Assembly (NCBI RefSeq): GCF_004193775.1
Contig: NC_041006.1
Location: 29,255,102 to 29,319,101 of the forward strand
DNA: 64,000 bases
Direction of reading: 5' to 3'
From: Glycine soja
Lineage: Eukaryota > Streptophyta > Magnoliopsida > Fabales > Fabaceae
The notes under the pieces: model-generated
Databases searched by the model: none
Seen by the model: only the letters and a program-made list of their open reading frames with translations
What the model was told of the DNA's origin: nothing
Program-made: the position numbers and the translations under genes
Shown: one piece after another, positions 45,726-56,417 of the stretch
Numbering within the stretch: position 1 is the first letter of the stretch
Layout: each line of letters opens with the position of its first letter

Positions 45726-46410
45726 AAAGAATAATATAAGTTATCATGATTTAAATTTTTTAAAGTAAAGTATCATTGAAATGAAACTTTAATGAAACTC
45801 ATATTATCTTTTTGACACTTACACACACAAATAAAGCTTTGGTTAGAGGTTTTAATTTTACTGTGAACCTTTTTTTAAAAAGGTGAGAATAATGGTCATG
45901 AAGTTGTTTTACAAGAAACATTTTCTTCAATACTTTCTTGTCATATATTTTGATATGAAGTCATTGTACAAGATGAGATAGGTAGTGGAAATTATATGGA
46001 GATTATGAGTATGAGTGCATGATAAAGGGATACCTAGGCAGGCATCTAATCAAGGCTCCATCTCCGAGTCTTCACTCTCATAAGATTGCCTATTACTATC
46101 AGCAAGAATACGGGTCACTGGGGAAAGGTACGATCGATGGTCCTTTTTTTAATGTTTTGGATTTTATGTTGTTGCAAGTTGCCAAGCAAGTTGCCCCCTT
46201 ATTGGGTCTACCTGAAAGGGATTGCCGACGACGTTGCGCACGCTAATTAATTTCTCCTCTTGTTGACCTTTTTCATATTCTTCCTTTTGATGCTTCATAC
46301 AAATACAATGCTGATCTTTGCACTTGCTAGTTGTTTTAATATTTTACTTGGTATTATTTTGTTTCTTTACAATTGCCTGCTTTTTCTGCCCTTGATATTA
46401 AATGACATGT

Positions 46411-46478
<68 letters not shown>

Positions 46479-47710
46479 ATTGGAAGCAAGAATATAATGT
46501 CCCTCCCACAAACATCTGCCCCTTAAATTAAATATTGTTTTTATAGTCATCTCCTCTATAATTGTTGTTAGGTTAGGGATCGAAGCTGGAGTCTGAAAGC
46601 AGCATTTTTAATGGTCTAATTGACAGACCATTATTACAAATTGGGAGTTCGGACTGGAATTGGAATATTTATTGTAATTAGCTGACGTTTTGACAATTGA
46701 GGTCCTACAAAAATGAATTGTTGATATCATAACACGTTTTGATACTTAGATGTCTTATTTAATATTTAGTTCATTTTAATGCATTGGATTACGGATGATA
46801 ATATTCCGGAAATGCCTTTTCCATATTGTTTTTATGTAAGAATCGAAGATAATACAAAAAAGATAAGAGTTTACGATATTCATACATCCTATTTAACTAA
46901 TTGATATAGACCCCTCTGATGTAATCTATTCTCTCTTATGCTAGTGAGTACTCATAATATTTACAATTGAGTATTTAAGAATTTAAAATTTTAATAAATA
47001 AAAATTTAGTACAATATGATCTAATTTAACATTATATTATATTAACACAATGTCATATAATTTTATTTCTTAATTTAGTTTTTTTATAAAATTAAAAAAA
47101 ATATTATAAATAATATGTCAAATTAATTATCTATTTTATAACAATTAATTAGCAAAAATAATTATTACGTGAATAATATGTATGCTTATTAACTAAAGAA
47201 TTCTTTTAAAAAAAATTATTTAATTTCACATAGTTGAAAAGTTAAGTAGTAGCTAAAAGCATGGACAAATCTAGAGGGAATAGACAGAGCACCAATTCCC
47301 TCTTTCTTGGAGACTTTTCATGTATAGGTTAAAGATTAAGGTGCATATGATTATTCAAACTTCATCGATGCTAATTTGCATTTTTTAGAGATAATTTTGG
47401 AAATAAATTAGTCACACCACTACGGTTGTCAAATTTTAATGAAAAAAAAATGAACGAAAGAGTTATTTGAACATATTGGAAAGCTCAAGGTTAAGGGGGT
47501 GTTTGATATTATTTTTTGTTTCATTTATGACAATTGTGTTTCACAAGAATCAATATTTTAGGAAACAAGAAATTTTAGAAAATGTTACAAATATGTTTTG
47601 TAAGTTTAAAAGATTCTTGCAAATATTACAATGTATATGGCTAAAACTTTCTCACCTTTTTGATAATATTTGATTTTTACCACCTTCATAAGAATGTTTG
47701 GTGGAGAAAC
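45726..47710. other. Intergenic, AT-rich, no gene seen
   Basis: A 75-codon frame at 46019-46246 and an 88-codon frame at 46260-46526 have no recognisable domain; the second runs through the TA microsatellite. There is nothing RNA-like. Confidence 0.55.
46413..46476. repeat. (TA)n microsatellite
   Basis: An uninterrupted TA run of about 32 units. Its plus frame encodes an Ile/Tyr string, which is not a gene. Confidence 0.97.
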
Positions 47711-48024
47711 CACTACTATAAAAGTCATTTATTACGACGCACCAACAAGGACGGTCAGCAGAAATCATCTTAGAATACAATACAACGCAGAAATCATCGT
47801 AGAATACAATACAGTGGTAGAATTATAATTAAGTTCATTAATAACGAAGACAGTTTTTGAATAATTGTCTTAAAATTATAAGTTCAATGACGATTATTTA
47901 AAAAATATTTTTTGAATTGTTATGCCTTTTTACTCTCTATCTCTTTCTTATCTTCTTGGGTACTACATTGACCCTTCATTTCTCTCTCTCTCGTTGTTGC
48001 CTTCTCAATCTCGCTTTCTCTTTG

Positions 48025-48255
48025 TCGCTTTCTCTCTCTCTGGTGGCGGACGACATGGGTCTGAATGTGGATGCCCTCGACAGCGTCGAGGAGGAGGAAG
48101 GCAGTGCAGACCCTTCAACGGTGCCTTCTCGGTCCACGGGAACGGCGGCTCACGGATGGCGATCGGCTTCACCTTCGACGTCTCGGAGTAGCTGAACTGG
48201 AACTCGAACGATGCTTCAACATTGCGGAAGAGGAAGAAGCGCCGCAACCATGGTA
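48025..48255 (+). other. GC-rich ORF-like patch near the left end of the CACTA element
   Basis: GC content rises sharply. Two overlapping plus frames are open (47917-48195 and 47922-48191), and a GTAGGAC splice-donor-like site follows AACCATG at 48253. It looks like a captured first exon of a GC-rich plant gene, but I do not recognise the product. Candidate peptides are Glu- and Ser-rich in one frame ([19 protein letters not shown]). Confidence 0.35.
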
Positions 48256-48430
48256 GGACTTTTTTGTAAGACTTTTTTATTTAAGTTAAAATACACCTAA
48301 TCCCTAAATCCTAATACTATGCTTCTTAATAAAGTTTTTCTTATAAAATAGGTCTATACTTTTGCATCAGAGTAAGTTCATTATTCAAAATGAGATTTGT
48401 ACTTTACACTTTGCTCAATGTTTATGCGAG

Positions 48431-49587
48431 ATCAATCAAAGTTGTATATCTTTCTTGAGCTTGTAACAAAGGTTCCCTTAGAAGCCTATATTAGAAGTAT
48501 ACTCTTCGAGATTCCCAAGTATCTTTCTATATGAGACAGATTCTGCATGATTTGAAGTATCTTCATGACCAAAATGTGGTTCACAGGTGACTCCAAATTT
48601 TATTTTATTTTTCAATCCTGTTTCATTTTCCTTTATGTATTTAGGACTTCTGCTTTTCCGTGGTAATCCTAGTCTTGAATCTTATGGTATGGTTTAGTAC
48701 TCCAGTCTTTTAGAACAATGTTGACAACAGTTCTATGGTTCTTGCTTTCCTTGCTTTAAAGGAACTTTCACTTTTGCATATTGTCTCGTAATTGCAATAA
48801 TTTTTTGTAAATAACTTGTGGATTTATTTTATTTTCTTCTTGTTATTTGGCCACATTCTTTTTCTTTTTTGGATAAATGTTGCTTCATTTTCATTGTTTG
48901 AAATGCATTTTATTTATTTGGCCAAAGAAGAGAGTTGAGGAGTGAGGTGAACAGAGGAATCCAAGGGGAGAAAAAGATATCCAATTATTGTCATTGTTAT
49001 TATTTTCATGTCGTAAACCACTATCTTTCAATACTAAAAGTCTAGTATTTGTGGATGGTGTATTAGTTTCTTCCAGCTGTGAGTTAATTTGAGTTTCAAA
49101 TTCAAATGATTAAAAAGGAAAATCAATTTACTAAGGTCAGGTTGAATGGTTACATGAGGGAACTTTCAGTTTTGGATATTTTAATGAGAAGAGTTTTTTC
49201 TTTGGGTTAAAGCTTATGATTAATTTCACTTCCTATTTTTTGCATTCCTGTATCAGTTATGTAATTGGGATGAAGCAATCATTGTAAATATATTCTAATT
49301 GCATTTCTCCAATTTAAGGGATATTAAATGTGAAAATATATTGGTGGATGCAAGTGGATCGGTCAAGCTTGCAGATTTTGGATTGGCAAAGGTATTCATT
49401 CTCTGTCATTTATGTTTCTCGATCTAGGATTTCTTTTATTTCTTGAATATTTTGATATCAGTTAAAGATGTCTAAATAATGTTAAATTGCTTATGATTTC
49501 GATTTTTTGATATCACTTTATGAATTGTTTTTCAGGCAACCAAATTGAATGACGTTAAATCAATGAAGGGGACAACATTCTAGATGG
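48431..49587 (+). pseudogene. MAPKKK (MEKK1-like) kinase-domain fragment, captured
   Basis: Three exon-like blocks match plant MEKK-type kinases. 48431-48586 gives SKLYIFLELVTK, then after a one-base loss GSLRSLY, a TAG where Gln is usual, KYTLRDSQVS and DLKYLHDQNVVH. 49319-49391 gives the rest of the HRD motif and DIKCENILVDASGSVKLADF, then GLAK, with the catalytic Asp and DFG kept. 49536-49587 gives ATKLNDVKSMKGTTF and a TAG where Trp is usual. GT-AG borders are kept. The N lobe (glycine loop, catalytic Lys) and the C lobe after the activation segment are missing, so it cannot be an active kinase. It is a DNA-level capture in a CACTA element. Confidence 0.85.
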
Positions 49588-49695
49588 TGTCTACTATATG
49601 TGGTTGGTGTAGGACATGCCAAGAATGTAATATGTTGTGTTGTGAAGAAAGTACAGGCCGACACCTTGGTCATGGGGCTATGGATTCTTTAAGAG
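49588..49695 (+). pseudogene. Universal stress protein (UspA-type) exon fragment fused to the kinase exon
   Basis: Directly after the kinase fragment, without an intron, the sequence reads VGVGHAKNVICCVVKKVQAD, then TLVMG and, after a small deletion, GYGFFKR followed by a GT donor at 49696. This is the nucleotide-binding loop region of plant UspA-domain proteins, in the usual GDA..I...V....AD.LVMGSHGYG form, with the Ser-His pair lost. The exact join inside one exon at about 49587 is unlike normal gene structure and points to fusion during capture. No further Usp exon is recognised downstream. Confidence 0.7.
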
Positions 49696-50514
49696 GTAAC
49701 TACTGATTTTTTTTAGGCACCTACTATATGGTATATATGACTCAATCAGGAACAAAATATGTGGAGTATGAAGCTTCAACATGAGGCACCAATGTTCTTG
49801 AAACAATATCAATTCACTTTTGATAAAAAAAAATTATGTGTGGTTATTTCTTTTAGTAGCTTTATAACTCACTATATAGAAAACTTACACATAGATGGGC
49901 TTTTCTATTCTAGTCGAGGTGGGCTTGAAGGCACAAAATTATGTTATACTTCAAACATTTTCATATCAACCAAAATGAAAATTCTATTACTAACTAGAAC
50001 ATATTATTTATTTATAATTTTGTAATTGTGTAGAATTTAAAGAATACAAAGGATGGTCAATTATGATATTGAATGTCAATATATTTAGCAAGTTGTGTTG
50101 CTATATATTGCCTAATATGTTTTTCTTTTGATTTGTGCTTACTTAGCTACCTTGAAGCCCAAGAATCCATAGTAAAGAACTTAAATGCATTTGGTGCCAA
50201 CACTCTCAGAGAATGAAACCAAGAAGTTATCTGGTATGGATTTTTTTTTTCTCTAGGTCCTCCATGCTTTTTTAAATACTTTTATATTATTATGTTTCTT
50301 TAAATAATTTAATTATTGTTATTATTATTATTTGAGACTTTGTATCATCATATGTAAATATAAATTAATTTGTTTGATTATTGTTATTATTATTCTTTGG
50401 GACTTTGTATGATCATATGTAAATACAAATAATTTTGTAGGTAAGATACTAATTAGTTTGCTTGCCTTTTTTTTTCTGTTTTTGTAAATTATTTTGTTTT
50501 TTATTTTTTTTAAA

Positions 50515-50934
50515 TAGAATATTCTAAGACGGTTATTTAAATAATTGCCTTAGAAGGTATATATTCTAAGACGATTTTTAACTAAGAATCATCTTAAAAC
50601 AATATCTTTCTGAGATGGTTCCCTGATAAAAACTGTCTTAGAAGGACAGTCTTCTAAGACGTTTTTAATTAGAGTATCCTTTTAAGACGGTTTTTCTAAG
50701 AACCGTCTTAGAAGGATACCTTTTTAAGATGATTTTTTAAATAAAAATCGCCTTAGAAAAATACTCTTTACTAATATGGTTATTCATGAAACCGTCGTTG
50801 AAAGTCTTGACTTTCAATAACGGTAGTTTCAAAGACAATTCAAAATCATATTTAAAAGTGGTTTAAAACCATCACAGTTTAAAAGTTAAAAGACATCCTT
50901 GGAGATGTTATTTTTGTGGGAATGTTTTTTTAAA
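50515..50934 (+). repeat. CACTA subterminal inverted repeats (right side)
   Basis: TTCTAAGACGGTT...CCTTAGAAGG, TTCTAAGACGATTT...ATCATCTTA, AAACTGTCTTAGAAGG and AAGACGGTTTTTCTAAGAACCGTCTT form a chain of imperfect hairpins. The last is a near-perfect palindrome at about 50683-50710. The chain is the same type as at 8940-9100. Confidence 0.65.
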
Positions 50935-53900
50935 AGAAATCATAGCAAATACATTCCGATCAATAACGTATGGACCATTCAATGTGTATTATGCGAGAAA
51001 ATAAGGTCAGCATAACCAAACGTATCACAATATATATCTTATCCTTAATGATTGATAGGTTATAGGTACACCATCTATAACCCTCTTCAATTCATAACTG
51101 ATAAGTAATTATCTATCCCACTAGCTCATAAACTCCTATGTTATAAATAAATGGGGTATATTGCAAGTTTAAACTCAATTTTAATTTTAGTTTTTAACTC
51201 TCATTAATCACTTTCTTACTTAATGTGTTTGAATTAGATTCATGATGAAAGAATTAATTAAATTTTTATGGTGAAGACAAAACAATAAATAGTTATTTCT
51301 ACTTTTTCATGGTATCACCATAATTTTGTAGAATAAAATTAATTCTTGTGTGTTATCGAAACATACTATTAAACATCGAAGTGATTTTGCGGTCGCCAAT
51401 CTCATCGCACGGAGGAGCTCAACTATTACGGGAAAATAATGACCAACTAACTTCAATGACTTGTCACACTTTTACAAAAGAGTTCCCCGGAATTTGGTAG
51501 TTACAAAAGCAATCAAATAGGCTTTGGCTCTAGTGTCTTTCTGACTCATGGTAAAATTTTGATTCATTTTCGATGATATAAATGCAGTCATACTGTTTCT
51601 AATGATACAATTTATGACCAAGTTAGTTATTTCTTCAATTTAGAGCTTGTCAAAATCTCCGAGTAAGGTTAATTTTTGAGGATGATGTAACGACGTGGGT
51701 GGGTCTAGTTAATGAGTTGAGGGCAACAAAACAAGGCGCAGAGAAAAATCTCCAATCTTGGTAAAAGATACGATGCACACTGAACCTAGACAATGGAACG
51801 AGGTGGGACGAGGTACATCACGTGGCTTGCCAAAGATAACAGAGCAAGTAGCAAGAAAAAGTGTTTTTGATTTATAATTAAACTGGTCAATTAAAAACTT
51901 TTGACTTTTTACTCTTTTTTTTTTTACCGTAAAATAAACGTGAATACATGTGTCTATTTAATCTAGTGTTAAGAGTTTTTTTTGGTTTCATGTTCGGAAC
52001 CACTAAACATGAGTTTAGAATTAATTAAACTTGATTATAATTTTGATCAACGTATTTGATATTTTTCTATAAGCATGATGTAGTGTAATAGACTTAAGCT
52101 GACGTTGATAGTATTTTAAATAATTTTTGCGTTCAATTAAAAATTTATATTGAATTATATTCATTCTCCTAACTTAACTCTAATAAAAATATTTAAATAT
52201 AAATTACATCATTAAATTTTAATCAAAATTAATTTCACTTAAAATTAATTTTAAAAAAATTCATCCAAACACATTTAATCAAACACATCCAAAATATTCG
52301 ATCAAACGGTGCCGTTAATGTTGGCCCAGTCAACACCCTCACCCTGGCCTGGGCTACAAACTCTGTGTGCTAAGCTTCCCCAGCAGTACTGACTCATGGA
52401 ATGTCTCTCCCACGTGCTTTTGTCAGGGTTTGGTGTTAGAGGACTCTTCTTGTATTCTATTACTTTCAATTTTTTTTAATAGTGTATAATAACCTAAATT
52501 GTGAACCATACAAGATTAAAATATAGAATGTATTGGTTGAGCTTGAGCGTTTGCTTTGCGGAACTCTCCATCCTACTCACACCCACGTCATTGCCCCGTG
52601 GAAATCAAGAGAAACAAATGGGGAAAACAAATGCCTTCAACTACTTATGATAAAAATATATAGCAAGTAGTTTTCTCTTCTTTTGTCTACCTCACACATG
52701 TTCTCCGGAGAAAGTAATATTTGCAAGCCCAACTATGTGTCGCATGATGAGAATAATTCTTTAAGTGGAGATTCTTTTCTTGTATGAGACTTGAATTTAA
52801 TCTTATTTATGAAGAACTAAGTATATGCCGTTTAAAATAACTATCCATTGATAAGATATTAGTAACTACTTTTTATTTTGGGTACATAAAATAGTAGTAA
52901 CTACTTTGTGAATTATATAAGTACTAGTTGATTTAAGTAACGACAAATTTATAAATAAAGGTAGTGAAAAATATATACGTAAATAATTAATTTAAATGAA
53001 CAAGTTGTATAAAAAAAATGAGAAAAGGGTAAATTAAAATGATAATTGAAGAGTATAGTAATTAAATTTTGAAACGAAAAATTAAACGTAATTAAAATCG
53101 AGATTTGAGTGAAAACAAGATATTGATGTAAAAATAAATTTTGAAATAGTTAAAAATTGAAGAATGTAGAAATAAGTGCTAAATAATGATGAAATTATAT
53201 ATAACAAGATAGAGAGTGTAATAAAAAAAAAAAAGATTTGACATCCCTAAAACGAGTAAGGATAAAATAAATAATCCCTGTTATTGATGAAAATAATTAA
53301 GGATTGATATTTTATCTCTGATTTTTATCATTTTTGATTGAAATTGCTTACTTTAATTTCTAAAGTGAATTGTTCACTACAAAGGAGCCACACCCTAACA
53401 AAATGTCTTCGTGATTAGATAAAATACACAAATTTATACAAAGGAGAGTTGATAAATTAATTCGAAATCAGATTAAACGTTTCTCTGTTTTTTTTTTTTA
53501 TATATTTTTTCTGGTTCTAGGTTAAATAGTATTAAATTATTAAAATTCCAAGCTAGCTGTAGAAATCCTTAGCATAATAATAATACAACAAAACATATGA
53601 AAGATTAGTCATCCATCGAAACTATAATTTTTGCTACAATTCAACTTCTTATAACAAAATCATCATTTACTCTTAAATTTAATTAAATTAGTTTATACAT
53701 GATTTTGATCTCTTTAATTCAATTTTTTTAAATTCAGTTTTTATAAAATTTTAAGTACTGAAATTAAGTTTCTCATCCTACATTTTATATAATAAATAAC
53801 AAAAAAAATATAATGAAATTATAACGTAGTATTAAGCAAAAATATATAAAATATTCAAATATTTCTTTTAAAATTTCTAATTTTCGAAATTAATTTTTAA

Positions 53901-54295
53901 TTTTTGTTTTTATTTAAATATTTTATACTTTTTTTTATCAATTTATTCAAACTAGTATCACATCATAACTCTATTATATTTTCATTAATTATGACACAGA
54001 GTTTGAGGATATCTAATTTAATTTAACAATTAAAAATAATAAAAACTAATTAAAAGTAATTAGAATTTAAAATTACACGTAAATTAAACTACAAGAACTG
54101 AAAATCAATTAAATCTTACTTTTATCTTAACTTTGATATCGGGACTGTTTGCCTATATGGGTGAGTATGTTTTCATTACTGAACGGATCCAAATTCAGTA
54201 CGTCTGAAAGACAAACACAGAGCTAATCGCACGTTATTTCATATATGAGTTACTATTCAATAAAAGTGTAAAACTATTTTAAATTATCAATACAT
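50935..54295. other. Intergenic, AT-rich, no recognisable gene
   Basis: No coding frame of note occurs on either strand. A more GC-balanced patch at 52300-52440 is the only compositional change. Nothing resembles an RNA gene. Confidence 0.5.
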
Positions 54296-54299
54296 ACTC

Positions 54300-54361
54300 T
54301 ATTTTGAGAAATATAATAAGAGACTCGGTTTATTTTGAGAAATATAATAAGAGACTCGGTT
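54300..54361. repeat. Perfect 31-bp tandem duplication
   Basis: TATTTTGAGAAATATAATAA followed by GAGACTCGGTT occurs twice in a row at 54300-54330 and 54331-54361. Confidence 0.9.
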
Positions 54362-54429
54362 GGTACCTAAGGGTTGTAAACAATGAGAGCCCTATCAAGT
54401 TCAATAATGAAGACCGATTGAAGAAACTT

Positions 54430-54880
54430 AAGGGGTACGCAACCCCACAATCTTGAGTGCATCAACATGAAGTGCTAAGCGTGAAAGTAGTCATCCATTA
54501 AACGACCAAGGGGAAGGGACCAAGGGGGTACACAGTCTCGTAGTCTCGAGTGTGTAAGAACAAAGAGACTAAGCGTGAAAGTGATCATCCATTAAACAAC
54601 TGAGGAGAAGGGATTGAGGGTGTACACAACCTTGTAGTCTTGAGTGCGTAAGCACAAAGAGAATAAGTTCTAAAAAGTGGTTGTTCGTCTACGACTATGG
54701 GAGGAGGGGTTACATAGTCTCGAGTGTGTGAACACATAGAGACTAAGTTCTATAAAGTGGTTGTTCATCCTACAATCGAAAGGACGAGAGGGTACACAAT
54801 CCCGCAATCTCGAGTGTGTGAGCACAAAGAGACTAAGTTCTAAAAATTGGTCGTCCATTACATGATTGAGAGGGAAACAG
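54430..54880 (+). repeat. Minisatellite of about 82-95 bp, five copies
   Basis: Each unit has GGGGTACACA..C(C/T)CGTAGTCTCGAGTGTGTRAGCACAAAGAGACTAAG followed by (TTCTAAAAAG or CGTGAAAG)TGGTYGTCCAT. Starts are near 54434, 54528, 54621, 54709 and 54791. The units fall into two subtypes: the first two carry AAGCGTGAAAGT and the last three carry AAGTTCTAAAAAGTGG-like text. A 138-codon minus frame (54670-55086) runs through it and is an artefact of the repeat. Confidence 0.8.
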
Positions 54881-55078
54881 ACTAAGCGTAGGAAGAAATT
54901 ATCCAAGAAATGGCCGATGAGATTAAAATATGATTCATTGGTCAGCAGGCCATGGTGATGGGAGTAGACTCTTGGAGAATAAGTTTTGTGGACGTGGCAC
55001 CTCGGTTGAATAGAGGTACTTGAAAGGACATATTTGGTGTCTCTTGTTGAATCTGGATGCGTCCAAGTCACATTGGAC

Positions 55079-56347
55079 TGTACCAAACAATTAAATCCCT
55101 AAGGTTTTGATGTTAACAAAGTATAAATTTTATGTACTTACCTCTCATGCTTAAGCTACACATCTATTTATCTCTATGAGATACAAGTAGAAAAACATGA
55201 ACAAAAAGGCTCTAGACGATAGACAAAGTATCAGTCACTGGACGATACTGCTTCTGCATCTAGCCCTAAGAAGACAAGTGTTTTTGCACTTGACTCATAA
55301 TACGAAAGCAATGGAACAATTACTCGATTCTCAAGAACTAAAAACAATCACAAGAAAGTAACGCCCATATGTCTAGTAAGAAACTCGTGCCAAAGCGCAT
55401 AAAAGGGAAGATTTAAATTGTCTTATCTTGACATTCTTAATTCCTTTTATCTGATGTTGTTAATGTGTCTTTCGATCTGTATACTGAAAATCAGCTTTGA
55501 GCACTAGGCGACATTAGCAAACTGTACTTCTTTGAAGATAGGTTGCAGAAAGTGTTTGTGGTCCCTACTCTCTCTTTACACAGTAGAGACCTCGTGTCAA
55601 GCGCCAAAGCTATTAAACAACGGCTAGTTGGGATTTCTCAATGGATTGAAGCTCTGAAGCTTATATAAAGCTTGAATATGTTCATGTTAAAGAAGTCAAA
55701 TGAAAAGAGAATATTCTTAGACAAAATGAACAAGTCTTGTAATGCTGTCAGTCCACTGGACAAAGGAAACTTGAACAAATTAAGTGAATCTTAGCTTTGC
55801 TAAGTTAGCAAGTTTCATTTTATTCAAGCTTTTTGTGTAAACACTTTTTGAGTGATTAGAATACATTTTCTATTAAACATATATTGTTTGTGAAAGCCAA
55901 GAGTGACTTAGTGACAAAGAATACTAGGGTATTAATCTTAAAGGGAGATTAAGTGTAGTGTCAGGAGTGGCCTAGAGAGTACCGGTTGTAGCCAAAAGTG
56001 ACATAGAGAATACTTGATTGTAATCAAAGATTTGATTAATGGAACCCTTCAAGATTTGAATGAGAACTGGACGTAGCCCAAAAGTTGAGGTGAACCAGTA
56101 TAAAACCTTTGTGTTTTCATTATTGCTTTTAAATAACTAGTCCTTTTCTTTAAGTCATTTTTACACTATCATATCCAAGTTTGTGAATTGGTTTTCTAAG
56201 CACAAAGTAATTTCGAACCCCTTAGATGAAACCCTTCGTCCATTGATATCTGTTTGAGAAAAACTTTTAATAGTTTTTGAAAGAATAAGTTTTTATCCAT
56301 CACACTATTCAACCCCCCTTCCCTTTTAGTGTGTTTCGGGTACTTTA
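55079..56347 (+). mobile_element. 5' LTR of a SIRE-like Ty1/copia element
   Basis: It starts TGTACCAAACAATTAAATCC, soon followed by AAGGTTTTGATGTTAACAAA as in SIRE/Maximus LTRs, and ends near 56347 after CACACTATTCAACCCCCCT. The PBS follows directly. The length is about 1.27 kb. The terminal CA is mutated (TTTA), so the right border is approximate. Confidence 0.65.
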
Positions 56348-56361
56348 GTTGGTATCGAAGC
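56348..56361 (+). other. Primer binding site of the copia element
   Basis: GTTGGTATCGAAGC differs slightly from TTGGTATCAGAGC, the initiator tRNA-Met PBS of copia elements, with one base lost and one changed. Confidence 0.7.
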
Positions 56362-56417
56362 TTAGCCTTTAGGTTGAGCTCTTAACATTTAGCAGAGGAA
56401 AGAAAACTCCTGAAACG

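Larger units (their letters stand above)
47711..50934 (+). mobile_element. CACTA-type transposon carrying kinase and universal-stress-protein fragments
   Basis: The left end reads CACTACTATAAAAGTC and is followed by ATTACGACG. The right end (about 50934) is degenerate; its complement reads CATTCCCACAAAAATAAC. Subterminal TTCTAAGACGGT/ACCGTCTTAGAA inverted units fill 50515-50765, and GTCGTTGAAAGTCTTGACTT followed by CAAAGACAATTCAAAATC at 50790-50850 matches the right end of the CACTA at 3097-9232. The element is 3.2 kb, has no transposase and is non-autonomous. Inside lie fragments of two unrelated genes with introns. I could not confirm a 3-bp target duplication (AAC on the left, TTT on the right). 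Confidence 0.65.

Noticed and set aside
46260..46526. 88-codon membrane-protein-like frame
   Set aside because: The Ile/Tyr string is the translated (TA)n microsatellite.
47711..47713. 3-bp target duplication of the second CACTA
   Set aside because: Left flank AAC and right flank TTT do not match; the right end is too degenerate to fix the border.
54670..55086. 138-codon minus-strand frame as a protein with internal repeats
   Set aside because: The repeats follow the minisatellite period; no domain and no matching frame in all units.
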